Positions 41,885-49,371 of a stretch of DNA of 64,000 bases are shown here, piece after piece. Source of the DNA: Aphodomonas sp964553125. GTDB lineage: Bacteria; Bacillota; Clostridia; Christensenellales; Aristaeellaceae. Position numbers and translations under genes: made by a program. Position 1 is the first letter of the stretch; every line of letters starts with the position of its first letter. The stretch is taken from assembly GCA_964553125.1 (NCBI GenBank), contig CAZKJW010000003.1:1-64000 (forward strand). The letters run 5' to 3'. The notes beneath the pieces were generated by a model. The model made no database searches, had not been told where the DNA came from, and saw only the letters and a program-made list of their open reading frames with translations.

Positions 41885-42634
41885 TTAGAGTTCTTCGATG
41901 GTGGAACGGATTTCCTTGAAGACTTTCTCGTAATCGGAGTTATAATCAGCAGGGCAGATATAGCGTACCTGATAGAGCTTCTTGTTGACCGGCACGATCA
42001 GGATACGGCCGCGCGTCATCAGTTCCGCTTCGCCTTCGCCCATCGGCATCTTGATGCGGTAGGTTACGTATACGCCCGTTTCGCCCAGCAGCTTGTTTTC
42101 CGCCTTGTCCGAAACGGTCATCTGCGGATAGCTTTCCTTGATCTGGGCAATCACGCTGTCAAGCTCCGCCGACGCGTCGTTCTTGTCCTGCGCGCTGGAG
42201 TATGTGTTGACGACGATTGTAACGGAGCTGGCAAAGCCTTCGTGCGCTTCGGAGTCAGGCTCGGTGAACACGAGCGCGTTGCTGCTGCCTTCAATCTGCG
42301 AAGCAACCCACGAGGCGGGAATGCTGAACTTCACGCCCAGCTGCTGCGAAGTATAGTCGATGAAATTGAAAACCAGCGGCGGGCGGGTCGGCTCGTCGAT
42401 GGGATGAATCAGCATCGGCGTGGCGCCGTCTTCCGGCATCTCAACTTCGGCGGCAAGCGTCCGGGGCGTTACGGTCGGCTCCGGCGTGTACGGCTTGGCT
42501 GTCGGCGTGGGGGAAGGCGTGGGCGCTTCCGTAGGCGCTTCGGTCGGCGTCACTTCGCCGCCAAGCAGCGAACAGCCGCTCGCCGTCAGCAGCACGACCA
42601 ACAGAATTGCAATCGCTTTCAACATTCTTTTCAT
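41885..42634 (-). CDS. secreted lipoprotein with Pro/Thr-rich linker
   Basis: A 249-residue protein not assignable to a function. It has a lipoprotein signal peptide (AIAILLVVLLTASGCSLL; lipobox TASGC), a linker of Thr-Pro-Glu repeats (TPTEAPTEAPTPSPTPTAKP) that should span the cell wall, then a globular domain of about 170 residues (VFNFIDYTSQQLGVKFSIPA) with a PsbP-like or lipoprotein-domain pattern: it opens with FSIPASWVASQ and contains TIVVNTYSSAQD and YRIKMPMGEGEAELM. The start is ATG 42634 with AAGGAGG upstream. It has its own promoter and terminator and lies between recX and secA. Confidence 0.8.
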   Translation of the reverse strand: MKRMLKAIAILLVVLLTASGCSLLGGEVTPTEAPTEAPTPSPTPTAKPYTPEPTVTPRTLAAEVEMPEDGATPMLIHPIDEPTRPPLVFNFIDYTSQQLGVKFSIPASWVASQIEGSSNALVFTEPDSEAHEGFASSVTIVVNTYSSAQDKNDASAELDSVIAQIKESYPQMTVSDKAENKLLGETGVYVTYRIKMPMGEGEAELMTRGRILIVPVNKKLYQVRYICPADYNSDYEKVFKEIRSTIEEL

Positions 42635-42676
42635 GTAATGTAAGCCTCCTTCAGGGCATTGTTTACACATGCTTGC

Positions 42677-42705
42677 ATTGTAACAGCTTTGTAACGTTTC
42701 GTCAA
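42677..42705 (-). promoter_or_regulatory. promoter of the lipoprotein gene
   Basis: On the minus strand -35 TTGACG (42700-42705), exactly 17 nt, then -10 TACAAT (42677-42682). Confidence 0.72.
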
Positions 42706-42727
42706 TGAATCGCTGAAAAAAAGTAAT

Positions 42728-43198
42728 CTATTCTTCTTCAAGGGAGCCTGCGGCACGCTCCAGAGCCGCGCGAGCCGTCTCATAGCTGAATCCGCGGCGA
42801 AGAAGCGCCTGCATGGCGCGACGCTTTTCTTCGGGGGAATCGTTTTTCAGCCGCTTCGCGGCGAAGGCTGCCGCGGCATCGAGCGCGTCGTCCTCGTCAA
42901 GCGTATCCAGCGCGGACTGCGCTTCCTCGCTGCAAATGCCCTTGTGGTATAGCTCCTGCCGCAGGCGGTACGGCCCGATTCCGCGCTTTGCGCGCGTTTG
43001 CACCCAGTTCTCGGCGTAGGCGGCATCGTCCACGAGCTGATAGCGCGTGAGCGTCTCCATTGCGCCGGCAATGGCTTCCTGCGAAAAACCGGCGCGCATC
43101 AGCTTGTCAACGATTTCTTTTTCCGTGTGTGCCCGCGCTGCAAGCGAACGGAACGCGCGTTCCAGCGCGCGCTGCTTTTCTTCTGTGGTTTCCTGCAT
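42728..43198 (-). CDS. recX: regulatory protein RecX
   Basis: Modulator of RecA filament growth. The 156-residue helical-repeat protein shows the RecX pattern: ALERAFRSLAARAHTEKEIV (first repeat), LMRAGFSQEAIAGAMETL, VDDAAYAENWVQTRAKRGIG, PYRLRQELYHKGI and a last repeat ALLRRGFSYETARAAL. The family is usually 150-260 residues; this is at the short end. recA is not in the window. It is divergent from the coat-like genes. Confidence 0.9.
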   Translation of the reverse strand: MQETTEEKQRALERAFRSLAARAHTEKEIVDKLMRAGFSQEAIAGAMETLTRYQLVDDAAYAENWVQTRAKRGIGPYRLRQELYHKGICSEEAQSALDTLDEDDALDAAAAFAAKRLKNDSPEEKRRAMQALLRRGFSYETARAALERAAGSLEEE

Positions 43199-43266
43199 AA
43201 CAAAACACCCCTTAGGGAATCATTCGTCTATACCCCAACAATATAACGATTGAAAGGAGCAAAATC

Positions 43267-43464
43267 ATGCAGAACTGTTTCACAAGCAAAGACCTGAGCA
43301 TCCTTGAGGATCAGCTGGGACATGAAGCCATTGCAAACCACAAAGCGGCGGCGTATGCCGAATCGCTTCAAGATCCGCAGCTGCGCGCGCTGGCAGGAAC
43401 GCTGGCCGAGCACCACAAGCAGCGATATGAGGCGATGTTCAATTTCCTGAACGGACAGCAGTAA
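43267..43464 (+). CDS. small CotF-like coat protein
   Basis: A 65-residue helical protein (TSKDLSILEDQLGHEAIANH, then AAAYAESLQDPQLRALAGTL, then EHHKQRYEAMFNFLN). This is the pattern of the short spore-coat or ferritin-like helical proteins that occur next to CotF genes in Clostridia, including the paired histidines. AAGGAGC lies before the ATG. It is followed at 13 nt by a second coat-like gene; the pair is probably expressed together during sporulation. Assignment rests on pattern and context. Confidence 0.6.
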   Translation: MQNCFTSKDLSILEDQLGHEAIANHKAAAYAESLQDPQLRALAGTLAEHHKQRYEAMFNFLNGQQ

Positions 43465-43477
43465 GGAGGCGGAATTC

Positions 43478-43777
43478 ATGGCAAATCAGAATACCTGCAA
43501 AAATGCGTGCGCGCAGTGGGACGATCGCTGCATGATGACCGACCTGCTCGACACGGCAAAGCATATCACGGAGGTGTACGGCGCTTACGTCTGCGAAGGC
43601 AGCAGCGACACGCTTCGTCAGGTGCTGCAGAGCAACATGGATGCAACCGCCAACGACCAGTTTCAGATTTTTCAGCAGATGCAGCAGCGCGGCTGGTATC
43701 AGACAAACGCTGCACAGCCGCAGGATGTTCAGCAGGCGAAGCAGAAATTCGCGCAGCAGAAGCAGCAGCTGATGTAA
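43478..43777 (+). CDS. CotF-family spore coat protein
   Basis: The 99-residue helical protein resembles the Coat_F domain: DRCMMTDLLDTAKHITEVYG, then SSDTLRQVLQSNMDATANDQ, then FQIFQQMQQRGWYQTNAAQP. The Gln-rich C-terminus is common in these proteins. AAGGAGG precedes the ATG. The two-gene set has its own terminator and stands apart from recX and lgt. If correct, it implies an endospore former. Confidence 0.75.
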   Translation: MANQNTCKNACAQWDDRCMMTDLLDTAKHITEVYGAYVCEGSSDTLRQVLQSNMDATANDQFQIFQQMQQRGWYQTNAAQPQDVQQAKQKFAQQKQQLM

Positions 43778-43797
43778 ACCGCATCGCATAAAGCAGG

Positions 43798-43850
43798 GGA
43801 GATTTGAAGCGGGCAGCCGGTTCGGCACAGCGGCTTCAGATCTCCTTTTT
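43798..43850 (+). terminator. intrinsic terminator of the coat-like gene pair
   Basis: GGAGATTTGAAGC (43798-43810) pairs with GCTTCAGATCTCC (43833-43845, one wobble), followed by TTTTT. Confidence 0.85.
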
Positions 43851-43902
43851 GCAGCGGTTTTGCGGGTGCGACAGCGGCAGAAAAAAACAAAGCGGCACAC
43901 AC

Positions 43903-43933
43903 AAAAAGGCGGAGCACCACGGCACCGCCTTTT
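43903..43933 (-). terminator. intrinsic terminator of lgt
   Basis: On the minus strand AAAAGGCGG pairs with CCGCCTTTT with inner GC pairs, followed by a T run. Confidence 0.75.
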
Positions 43934-43954
43934 GCATGTTTTTCAAAGCAGATA

Positions 43955-45109
43955 TTATCTCGTTGAGCGCAGATAGAACCAGCCGGATGCGGCAACCACA
44001 TGCGCGATGGCGGCAATCTGCCGGAAGGTAATGTACGCTGCGTTGGACGCGCCGAGACGCCCAATGCCGAGCAGTGCGACAAGCAGCGTAAACGCGCCGA
44101 AAGCCGAAACAGTAATGACGGAAATATCCACACGGCGCATGTTGCGCCCGTAATGAACCAGAAAAACCACGTCGAGCGCGACGAGCATCCACGTCAGAAC
44201 CTGCGCTGCGCGGAAAAGCTCCTGGTAAGCGTTGCGCTCGAACTCGCCGACATAGCAGCAGGCTACGCCCAGCACAATCGCCGCCCACGCCATCCAGTCG
44301 GCTACACGCGGCTTTTTTGCGCGGCAGAGCCGCCGGAAAAAAATCGCTGCAACCCAGATCAGCATAACGGTGCTCAGCACCTGCGAAAAACGAACCTGTC
44401 CGCCGGAAATGGTAAGCATCAGGCTATCGTCGCGCAGCCCTTCGACAACGGTTCTTTCCGCGCAGTACAGCGCAAGATAGGCGAAGAATACGTCGCCACA
44501 GCGGCGCGCGCTTTTACGGAACCGGCAGAGAAAAACAAACAGCAGCGCGCACCAAAGCGATTCGTAGAAGAACGTCGCCATATGCCAGTACCAGAAGACG
44601 GAGCCGTCCGGCATGACGGTCGGAATTTCAACCGCAAGCGGAAAAAACTGCGCCCATGATTCGCTTACGCGCGCGCCGTAGGCTTCCATGTTGGCATAGT
44701 TGCCCCAGCGGCCGATGGCCTGCCCCAGCGCAAGCGAAGGCGCGCATACGTCGGCAAGCGTGAGAAAGCGCGTTCTGTTTCCGCGGGTTGCGATTGCGGC
44801 GGCAATCAGTCCGCCGATCACGGCACCGTAAATCGCCAGACCGCCGTGCCACACGCGCAGAATCTCGACAGGGTCTTCCTTGAAGCTGCCCCAGCTGAAA
44901 AGCACATAATAAAGGCGCGCGCACACGATGCCAAGCGGCACGGCCAGCAGCGCAAAATCAAGCACCGTATCTTTCGGAAGGCGCAGCCGCTTTTCTTCCC
45001 GAGCGGCGAGAAGCAGCCCGAGCGCTACGGCTGTCATCATCAGCAGGCTGTACCACGGGATGCTCAGGCTTCCGATTTGAAGCGCGGAACCGAACGGAGG
45101 ACGGCTCAT
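43955..45109 (-). CDS. lgt: prolipoprotein diacylglyceryl transferase with C-terminal membrane extension
   Basis: Attaches diacylglycerol to the lipobox cysteine of prolipoproteins. Residues 1-270 are Lgt: helix 1 (IPWYSLLMMTAVALGLLLAA), RLYYVLFSWGSF, the HGG motif in RVWHGGLAIYGAVIGG, and the signature GQAIGRWGNYANMEAYG (consensus has Phe where Tyr stands). The C-terminal ERTVVEGLRDDSL is the usual last catalytic-region segment. The protein is 384 residues where the family is about 260-300; residues about 275-384 add some four hydrophobic helices (WMAWAAIVLGVACCYVG, VLTWMLVALDVVFLV, VSAFGAFTLLVALLG, IAAIAHVVAASGWFYL). There is no in-frame stop or second start between the two parts. Confidence 0.92.
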   Translation of the reverse strand: MSRPPFGSALQIGSLSIPWYSLLMMTAVALGLLLAAREEKRLRLPKDTVLDFALLAVPLGIVCARLYYVLFSWGSFKEDPVEILRVWHGGLAIYGAVIGGLIAAAIATRGNRTRFLTLADVCAPSLALGQAIGRWGNYANMEAYGARVSESWAQFFPLAVEIPTVMPDGSVFWYWHMATFFYESLWCALLFVFLCRFRKSARRCGDVFFAYLALYCAERTVVEGLRDDSLMLTISGGQVRFSQVLSTVMLIWVAAIFFRRLCRAKKPRVADWMAWAAIVLGVACCYVGEFERNAYQELFRAAQVLTWMLVALDVVFLVHYGRNMRRVDISVITVSAFGAFTLLVALLGIGRLGASNAAYITFRQIAAIAHVVAASGWFYLRSTR

Positions 45110-45165
45110 CGTTTTCTCCTCTTCCAGTCATATTCAGGAAATGCACGGAAAAATTGTGCCCAAAC

Positions 45166-45194
45166 ATTATAGAATCCACGCATTCGACTGTCAA
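45166..45194 (-). promoter_or_regulatory. lgt promoter
   Basis: Perfect consensus on the minus strand: TTGACA (45189-45194), a 17-nt spacer, TATAAT (45166-45171). Confidence 0.85.
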
Positions 45195-45207
45195 GTAGCG
45201 GCATCGG

Positions 45208-45236
45208 TAGACAAATCTGCGGAAATGATGTACAAT
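45208..45236 (+). promoter_or_regulatory. promoter of the GH127-like gene
   Basis: -35 TAGACA (45208-45213), a 17-nt spacer, -10 TACAAT (45231-45236), divergent from the lgt promoter. Confidence 0.7.
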
Positions 45237-45266
45237 AATGGCATTCAAAACAAAGGATGTGAAGTT

Positions 45267-46685
45267 ATGCCCGCGCCGATCGCGTGGAACCGCAGCCCGC
45301 TGCCTGAAAACCGCTTCGCGCCGCTTCCTCTGGGCGCAATCCGTCTGCAGGGCGCTTTTGCCGAAGCGCTGAAAGCCGAACGCGGCGGAAACGATGAGGA
45401 ACGCCTGTGCCGTGCGTTTTTGCTTGGAAATGAGGCGGAGCAGCACGAAGCCGTAGCCCGGCTGAAAAATATAATGGCGGATGCCGACGACGAAAAGACG
45501 CTTGCCTGCGCGCGCGCATTGATGCGCGTTCATGGCGCGCTGAACGATGTTTCCGTTGCGCAGGCGCTGCTTGAAGCGCTCAAGCGCCTGTACGATTCAA
45601 TGGAAGAAGCGCCTTCTCTGGGCGCTGAAAAAACGGCCTATGCCGCTGACGTTGTTCATGCGGCGCTGTGGCTTTACAACCTGACGGGAAACAAAGCGCT
45701 TCTGACGCTGTGTCATAAGCTGCGGGCGCAGGGGCCGGACTGGACGAGCCTTCTGCATACGTTCCCGCAGACCCGCCCTGTCAAGGAATTCCTCACGCAG
45801 GAGAATCCCGCGTATTGGCGCGTTGACGGGCAGACGATTGCGGCAGCGCTTCGCGCTTGCGGTCTGCGCGCGCTGTATGAAGGCGGCATGAAAAACGAGA
45901 CGGCTTTCCACGCCGCATGGAAAAAGCTGATGCGATATCATGGCGCGGCGCATGGTCTCTATAACGCTTCGCCGCTTCTTGCAGGGGCGAACCCCGCAGG
46001 CGGCGTTACGAGCGCCGCGGCAGAAGAAATGATTCGCTCGCTTGAAACGCTGCAATGGACGCTCGGCTCGCCGGAATGCGGCAATGTGATGGAGCGTATC
46101 GTGCAGAATGCGCTGCACGTTTGCGGAAGCGTTCAGCAGGCCAACCAGCTTGCGCCGCGCGAGGGCGGCACGCCCGCCGCGCTGGCTGTCGCGGCAAGCG
46201 CGATGTGGATGGCGGCTCGCGACGGACTGGCGGCGTTCGGCTATGAACCCTGCTCCGTCAAGTGGGTTGCGGAAGGTATGCCCATCCGCGTGGATGTTGC
46301 AAAGAGCGATACCTTTGGCGAAAACGTCAGGCTGACTGTGCGCGTGAAGCGTCCGGTCAGGTTCCGGCTGTATCTGCGCATTCCCGCTTGGGCGGAAGCC
46401 ACCACGTGCGCCGTCAACGGCGAAAAAACGACCGTCAACGCCGATGTGTTCCATGTCGTCGAGCGCGAATGGGCAAANNNNNNNNNNNNNNNNNNNNNNN
46501 NNNNNNNNNNNNNNNNNNNNNNNNNNNNNNNNNNNNNNNNNNNNNNNNNNNNNNNNNNNNNNNNNNNNNNNNNNNNNCCCGTTCTGCCGCGTGTAAACGC
46601 AGCGCACGCGGAAAAGATAAAGCTCATACCCTATGGTCAGACGCGCGCCCGCATTGCGCAGTTTCCCGCAGGCGCGGCAGAATAA
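45267..46685 (+). CDS. GH127-like (DUF1680) protein, interrupted by assembly gap
   Basis: GH127 enzymes are beta-L-arabinofuranosidases with an (alpha/alpha)6 barrel and a C-terminal beta domain. Here the helical part is weakly conserved (VVHAALWLYNLTGNKALLTL, ECGNVMERIVQNALHV), while the C-terminal part is recognisable: FRLYLRIPAWAEATTCAVNG before the gap and KLIPYGQTRARIAQFP after it. The protein is about 470 residues including an unknown gap, shorter than the usual 600 or more, and I do not see the zinc-binding cysteine cluster, so it may be inactive or have another substrate. Start ATG 45267 has AAAGGA upstream; the frame back to 45141 covers the promoters. The next gene follows at 31 nt. 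Confidence 0.65.
   Translation: MPAPIAWNRSPLPENRFAPLPLGAIRLQGAFAEALKAERGGNDEERLCRAFLLGNEAEQHEAVARLKNIMADADDEKTLACARALMRVHGALNDVSVAQALLEALKRLYDSMEEAPSLGAEKTAYAADVVHAALWLYNLTGNKALLTLCHKLRAQGPDWTSLLHTFPQTRPVKEFLTQENPAYWRVDGQTIAAALRACGLRALYEGGMKNETAFHAAWKKLMRYHGAAHGLYNASPLLAGANPAGGVTSAAAEEMIRSLETLQWTLGSPECGNVMERIVQNALHVCGSVQQANQLAPREGGTPAALAVAASAMWMAARDGLAAFGYEPCSVKWVAEGMPIRVDVAKSDTFGENVRLTVRVKRPVRFRLYLRIPAWAEATTCAVNGEKTTVNADVFHVVEREWAXXXXXXXXXXXXXXXXXXXXXXXXXXXXXXXXXXPVLPRVNAAHAEKIKLIPYGQTRARIAQFPAGAAE
46478..46577. other. assembly gap (100 N) inside the GH127-like gene
   Basis: Exactly 100 N; the frame appears to continue but the true length is unknown. Confidence 0.99.
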
Positions 46686-46716
46686 AGAATTCCGCCCGAA
46701 ACGGAGGTTTTGAGTG

Positions 46717-48123
46717 ATGCGCGATTTGATTCTGGTGCTCGGCGCTCATGCGCAGTCCGGCAGAAACGCCGCAAGACAGCTGCGCGCCGCGCATTTTTAC
46801 GGTCGCGTACTCGCGCAGGATGCGAGTGCTGAAACGCTTGCGGCTGAGGAAGCCTCCGGCGTGATCCTGACCGAAGCCTTTGAGGATGCCGCCGGCTACG
46901 ACGCGCTGGTTTCGCTTGGAATCCCGACGCTGATGCTCGGCCCTGCGGCGGAAGGCTTTCTCCAGCGCTATGCGCAAAGCACGCCGCTTGAAAGCGGCGT
47001 CGCAACCGTCGCCTTTGAAAAATGCGACCTGTTTGCCTGTATTCCCGATGGCGAGCGGCGGATCTCCGGCGCGGCAAATTATGATTTGCCGGACGGGATG
47101 AGCGTAATCGCCGATGCGGACGGACGGCCCGCGGCTGTTGCGGACGATTCGCGGAAACTGTATCTGCTTCTCTCGCGCGTTGAGCGCAACGATCCGGACG
47201 GCACGCAGATTCTGCTCAACTTTGCACAGCAGATCTGTGGATGTACGCCGTGGTGGACGCTTGAAGGCTTTATCGAACACGCTATAGCCGATATCCGGCA
47301 GACCGTAGGGGACGGCAGCGTTGCCTGCGCCGTCAGCGGCGGGCTGGATTCCACGGTGGCCGCCGTGCTGACGCGGCAGGCGCTCGGCGAACGCGCGCAT
47401 TGCATTTTTGTCGATACGGGACTGATGCGCGAAGGCGACGCCGCGCGCACGGAACGCTTCTTCCGTGATGAAATGGGGTTCAGTTTTTTCTGCTCCGACA
47501 TTTCCGACAGTCTCCTGTATACCATGCGCGGCATGGAAACCATGGACGCCAAATGGCAGATTGCCAGCCGCGAAATCAGTCAGGCCATTCAGCGCGTAGC
47601 GCGTCAGATTCCAGACGTGCGCGCCATTGTGCATGGAATCGGTGCGGCCGATATGCTTCGCCGCGGCAACGATGAGAGCGCAAAGCGTGAGGAGGATTCG
47701 CTGCCTGTGCTCGAACCTCTGCGCGAGCTGTTCAAAGACGAAGTGCGCCGCGTGGGCGACATGCTTGGGCTTGGCGCGGAAATTCTCGAGCGTCAGCCGT
47801 TTCCGACCATCGGACTGGCGGCGCGGATGGGCGGCGAAGTTACGCCGGCAAAGCTCAAAATGCTTCGCACGGCCGACGCGGCTTTTCTGGATGAATTGCA
47901 GGCCGCCGGAATGGAGCGCAGGATTTCTGTCGCCTATGCGATGCTGGACACTGTTGGCGGAAAGTACGCGGTGATTCTGCGCGCGCTTCAGGGCCATGGC
48001 GACGGCGCGATGGCTGCGCGGCTTCCTTCCGATTTGATTGAGCGCACGGTTTCCCGTATTCAGGAGGAGATGCCGCAGGTGCGCCGCGTGCTGTACGATT
48101 TTACGCCGGGAAGCGGTGCTTGA
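46717..48123 (+). CDS. GMP synthetase-like ATP-pyrophosphatase with degenerate glutaminase domain
   Basis: A 468-residue protein with GuaA domain order but altered key sites. Residues 1-175 match a GATase I domain in position only: where GuaA has the nucleophile motif GICYGMQ, this has TLMLGPAAEG, and the FHPE histidine/glutamate region reads LYLLLSRVERND before the conserved GTQILLNFAQQICG. Residues 185-360 are a good ATP-PPase: PP-loop AVSGGLDSTVAAVL, IFVDTGLMREGDAART. In the dimerisation domain, PFPGPGLAIR becomes PFPTIGLAARM, and the protein stops at VLYDFTPGSGA without the C-terminal KPPxTIEWE that binds XMP. It should therefore not be a normal GMP synthase. A different adenylated substrate using free ammonia is possible (inference). 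ATG 46717 or GTG 46714 are both spaced suitably from GGAGG. Confidence 0.8.
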   Translation: MRDLILVLGAHAQSGRNAARQLRAAHFYGRVLAQDASAETLAAEEASGVILTEAFEDAAGYDALVSLGIPTLMLGPAAEGFLQRYAQSTPLESGVATVAFEKCDLFACIPDGERRISGAANYDLPDGMSVIADADGRPAAVADDSRKLYLLLSRVERNDPDGTQILLNFAQQICGCTPWWTLEGFIEHAIADIRQTVGDGSVACAVSGGLDSTVAAVLTRQALGERAHCIFVDTGLMREGDAARTERFFRDEMGFSFFCSDISDSLLYTMRGMETMDAKWQIASREISQAIQRVARQIPDVRAIVHGIGAADMLRRGNDESAKREEDSLPVLEPLRELFKDEVRRVGDMLGLGAEILERQPFPTIGLAARMGGEVTPAKLKMLRTADAAFLDELQAAGMERRISVAYAMLDTVGGKYAVILRALQGHGDGAMAARLPSDLIERTVSRIQEEMPQVRRVLYDFTPGSGA

Positions 48124-48162
48124 ATTCTATAAAAACGAAATTTCGATAAATTTATCAATTAT

Positions 48163-48186
48163 TTTGCGGGCGAAAGCTCGCTTTTT
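48163..48186 (+). terminator. intrinsic terminator after the GMP-synthetase-like gene
   Basis: GCGGGC-GAAA-GCTCGC (one wobble) followed by TTTTTTC. Confidence 0.75.
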
Positions 48187-48197
48187 TCTTGCTTTTT

Positions 48198-48226
48198 TTG
48201 ACGCGATCGTGCATAATACATTCAAT
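48198..48226 (+). promoter_or_regulatory. promoter of serC-serA
   Basis: -35 TTGACG (48198-48203), a 17-nt spacer, -10 TTCAAT (48221-48226). Confidence 0.5.
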
Positions 48227-48234
48227 TTATTTTT

Positions 48235-48265
48235 TTCAATAAAGTGCTGAAGCATTTTTATTGAA
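48235..48265 (+). promoter_or_regulatory. 5' hairpin in the serC leader
   Basis: TTCAATAAAGTGC pairs with GCATTTTTATTGAA (one bulged T) around a 4-nt loop. It begins within a few nucleotides of the predicted transcription start and ends just before the AGGAGG of serC, so it could stabilise the mRNA 5' end or modulate initiation. Confidence 0.5.
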
Positions 48266-48283
48266 AACAAAGGAGGAGCAGCC

Positions 48284-49357
48284 ATGGAACGTGTTTTCAA
48301 TTTTGCCCCCGGACCTTCCGCGCTGCCGCTCTCCGTACTGGAGCGCGCGCAGCAGGAAATGACCTGTTGTTCTAGCTCTGGTATGTCTGTTATGGAGATG
48401 AGTCACCGCAGCCCTGCTTATCAGGCGATTTACGACGATGCAGTGGCGCGCTTGCGCGCTCTGATGCATATCCCCGAGGAATATGCCGTGCTGTTCATGC
48501 ACGGCGGCGCGACGATGGAGTTTTCTGCGGTGCCTCTCAACCTGAGCATAAAGGGGAAAGCCGATTATATCGACAGCGGGAATTTCGCCCATGTCGCTGC
48601 TGAAGAAGCGAAAAAGTATACGAGCGTGAACATCGTCGCCTCCAGCAGGGAGGATGGGTATACCTATGTTCCGGATTGGAAAGGCCGGCTCAGCGCCGAT
48701 GCGGATTACGTCCACATCACCACGAACAACACGATTTACGGCACGCGCTACACAGAGCTTCCGGAAACCGGCGCAGTGCCGCTCGTCGCGGATATGAGTT
48801 CCAACATTCTTTCCGAGCCCTACGATGTGACGCGTTTCGGCGTGATCTATGCCGGCGCGCAGAAAAACATCGGCCCCAGCGGCGTGGCCGTGCTGATTGT
48901 GCGGCGCGATCTTCTCGGACATGCCGCGCCGCAATGCCCGAAGCTGCTCGACTGGGCGCTTCAGGAGAAGAACGGCAGCATGATCAATACGCCGAACACC
49001 TGGGCGATTTATCTGTGCGGTCTGTGTTTGGAGTGGCTTCAGAGCATGGGCGGCGTGGAATCGATTGAGAAAACCAACATTGAAAAAGCTGCAATGCTCT
49101 ATGATTTCCTTGATGAAAGTAAACTGTTCAAGCCCACGGCGCAGAAAGAATTCAGAAGCCGCATGAACGTTACGTTTGTTACCGGCAGCGCGGAGACGGA
49201 TGCCCGCTTCATTCAGGAAGCAAAAGCAGCAGGTCTCGTCAATCTCAAGGGACACCGTTCTGTCGGCGGTATGCGCGCGAGCATTTATAACGCAATGCCG
49301 GTTGAGGGCGTTGAGGCGCTCGTTGCGTTCATGAAAAAATTTGAGGCCGCGTGCTGA
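48284..49357 (+). CDS. serC: phosphoserine aminotransferase
   Basis: Converts 3-phosphohydroxypyruvate and glutamate to phosphoserine. The 357-residue fold-type I PLP enzyme opens with FNFAPGPSALP; MHGGATMEFSAVPLNL contacts the cofactor, ADMSSNILSEP holds the PLP-binding Asp, and YAGAQKNIGPSGV contains the Schiff-base lysine. The C-terminal GHRSVGGMRASIYNAMP is diagnostic of SerC. Length is normal. AGGAGG precedes the ATG. serA starts 14 nt downstream. Confidence 0.96.
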   Translation: MERVFNFAPGPSALPLSVLERAQQEMTCCSSSGMSVMEMSHRSPAYQAIYDDAVARLRALMHIPEEYAVLFMHGGATMEFSAVPLNLSIKGKADYIDSGNFAHVAAEEAKKYTSVNIVASSREDGYTYVPDWKGRLSADADYVHITTNNTIYGTRYTELPETGAVPLVADMSSNILSEPYDVTRFGVIYAGAQKNIGPSGVAVLIVRRDLLGHAAPQCPKLLDWALQEKNGSMINTPNTWAIYLCGLCLEWLQSMGGVESIEKTNIEKAAMLYDFLDESKLFKPTAQKEFRSRMNVTFVTGSAETDARFIQEAKAAGLVNLKGHRSVGGMRASIYNAMPVEGVEALVAFMKKFEAAC

Positions 49358-49371
49358 AAGGAGAAGCGCTG

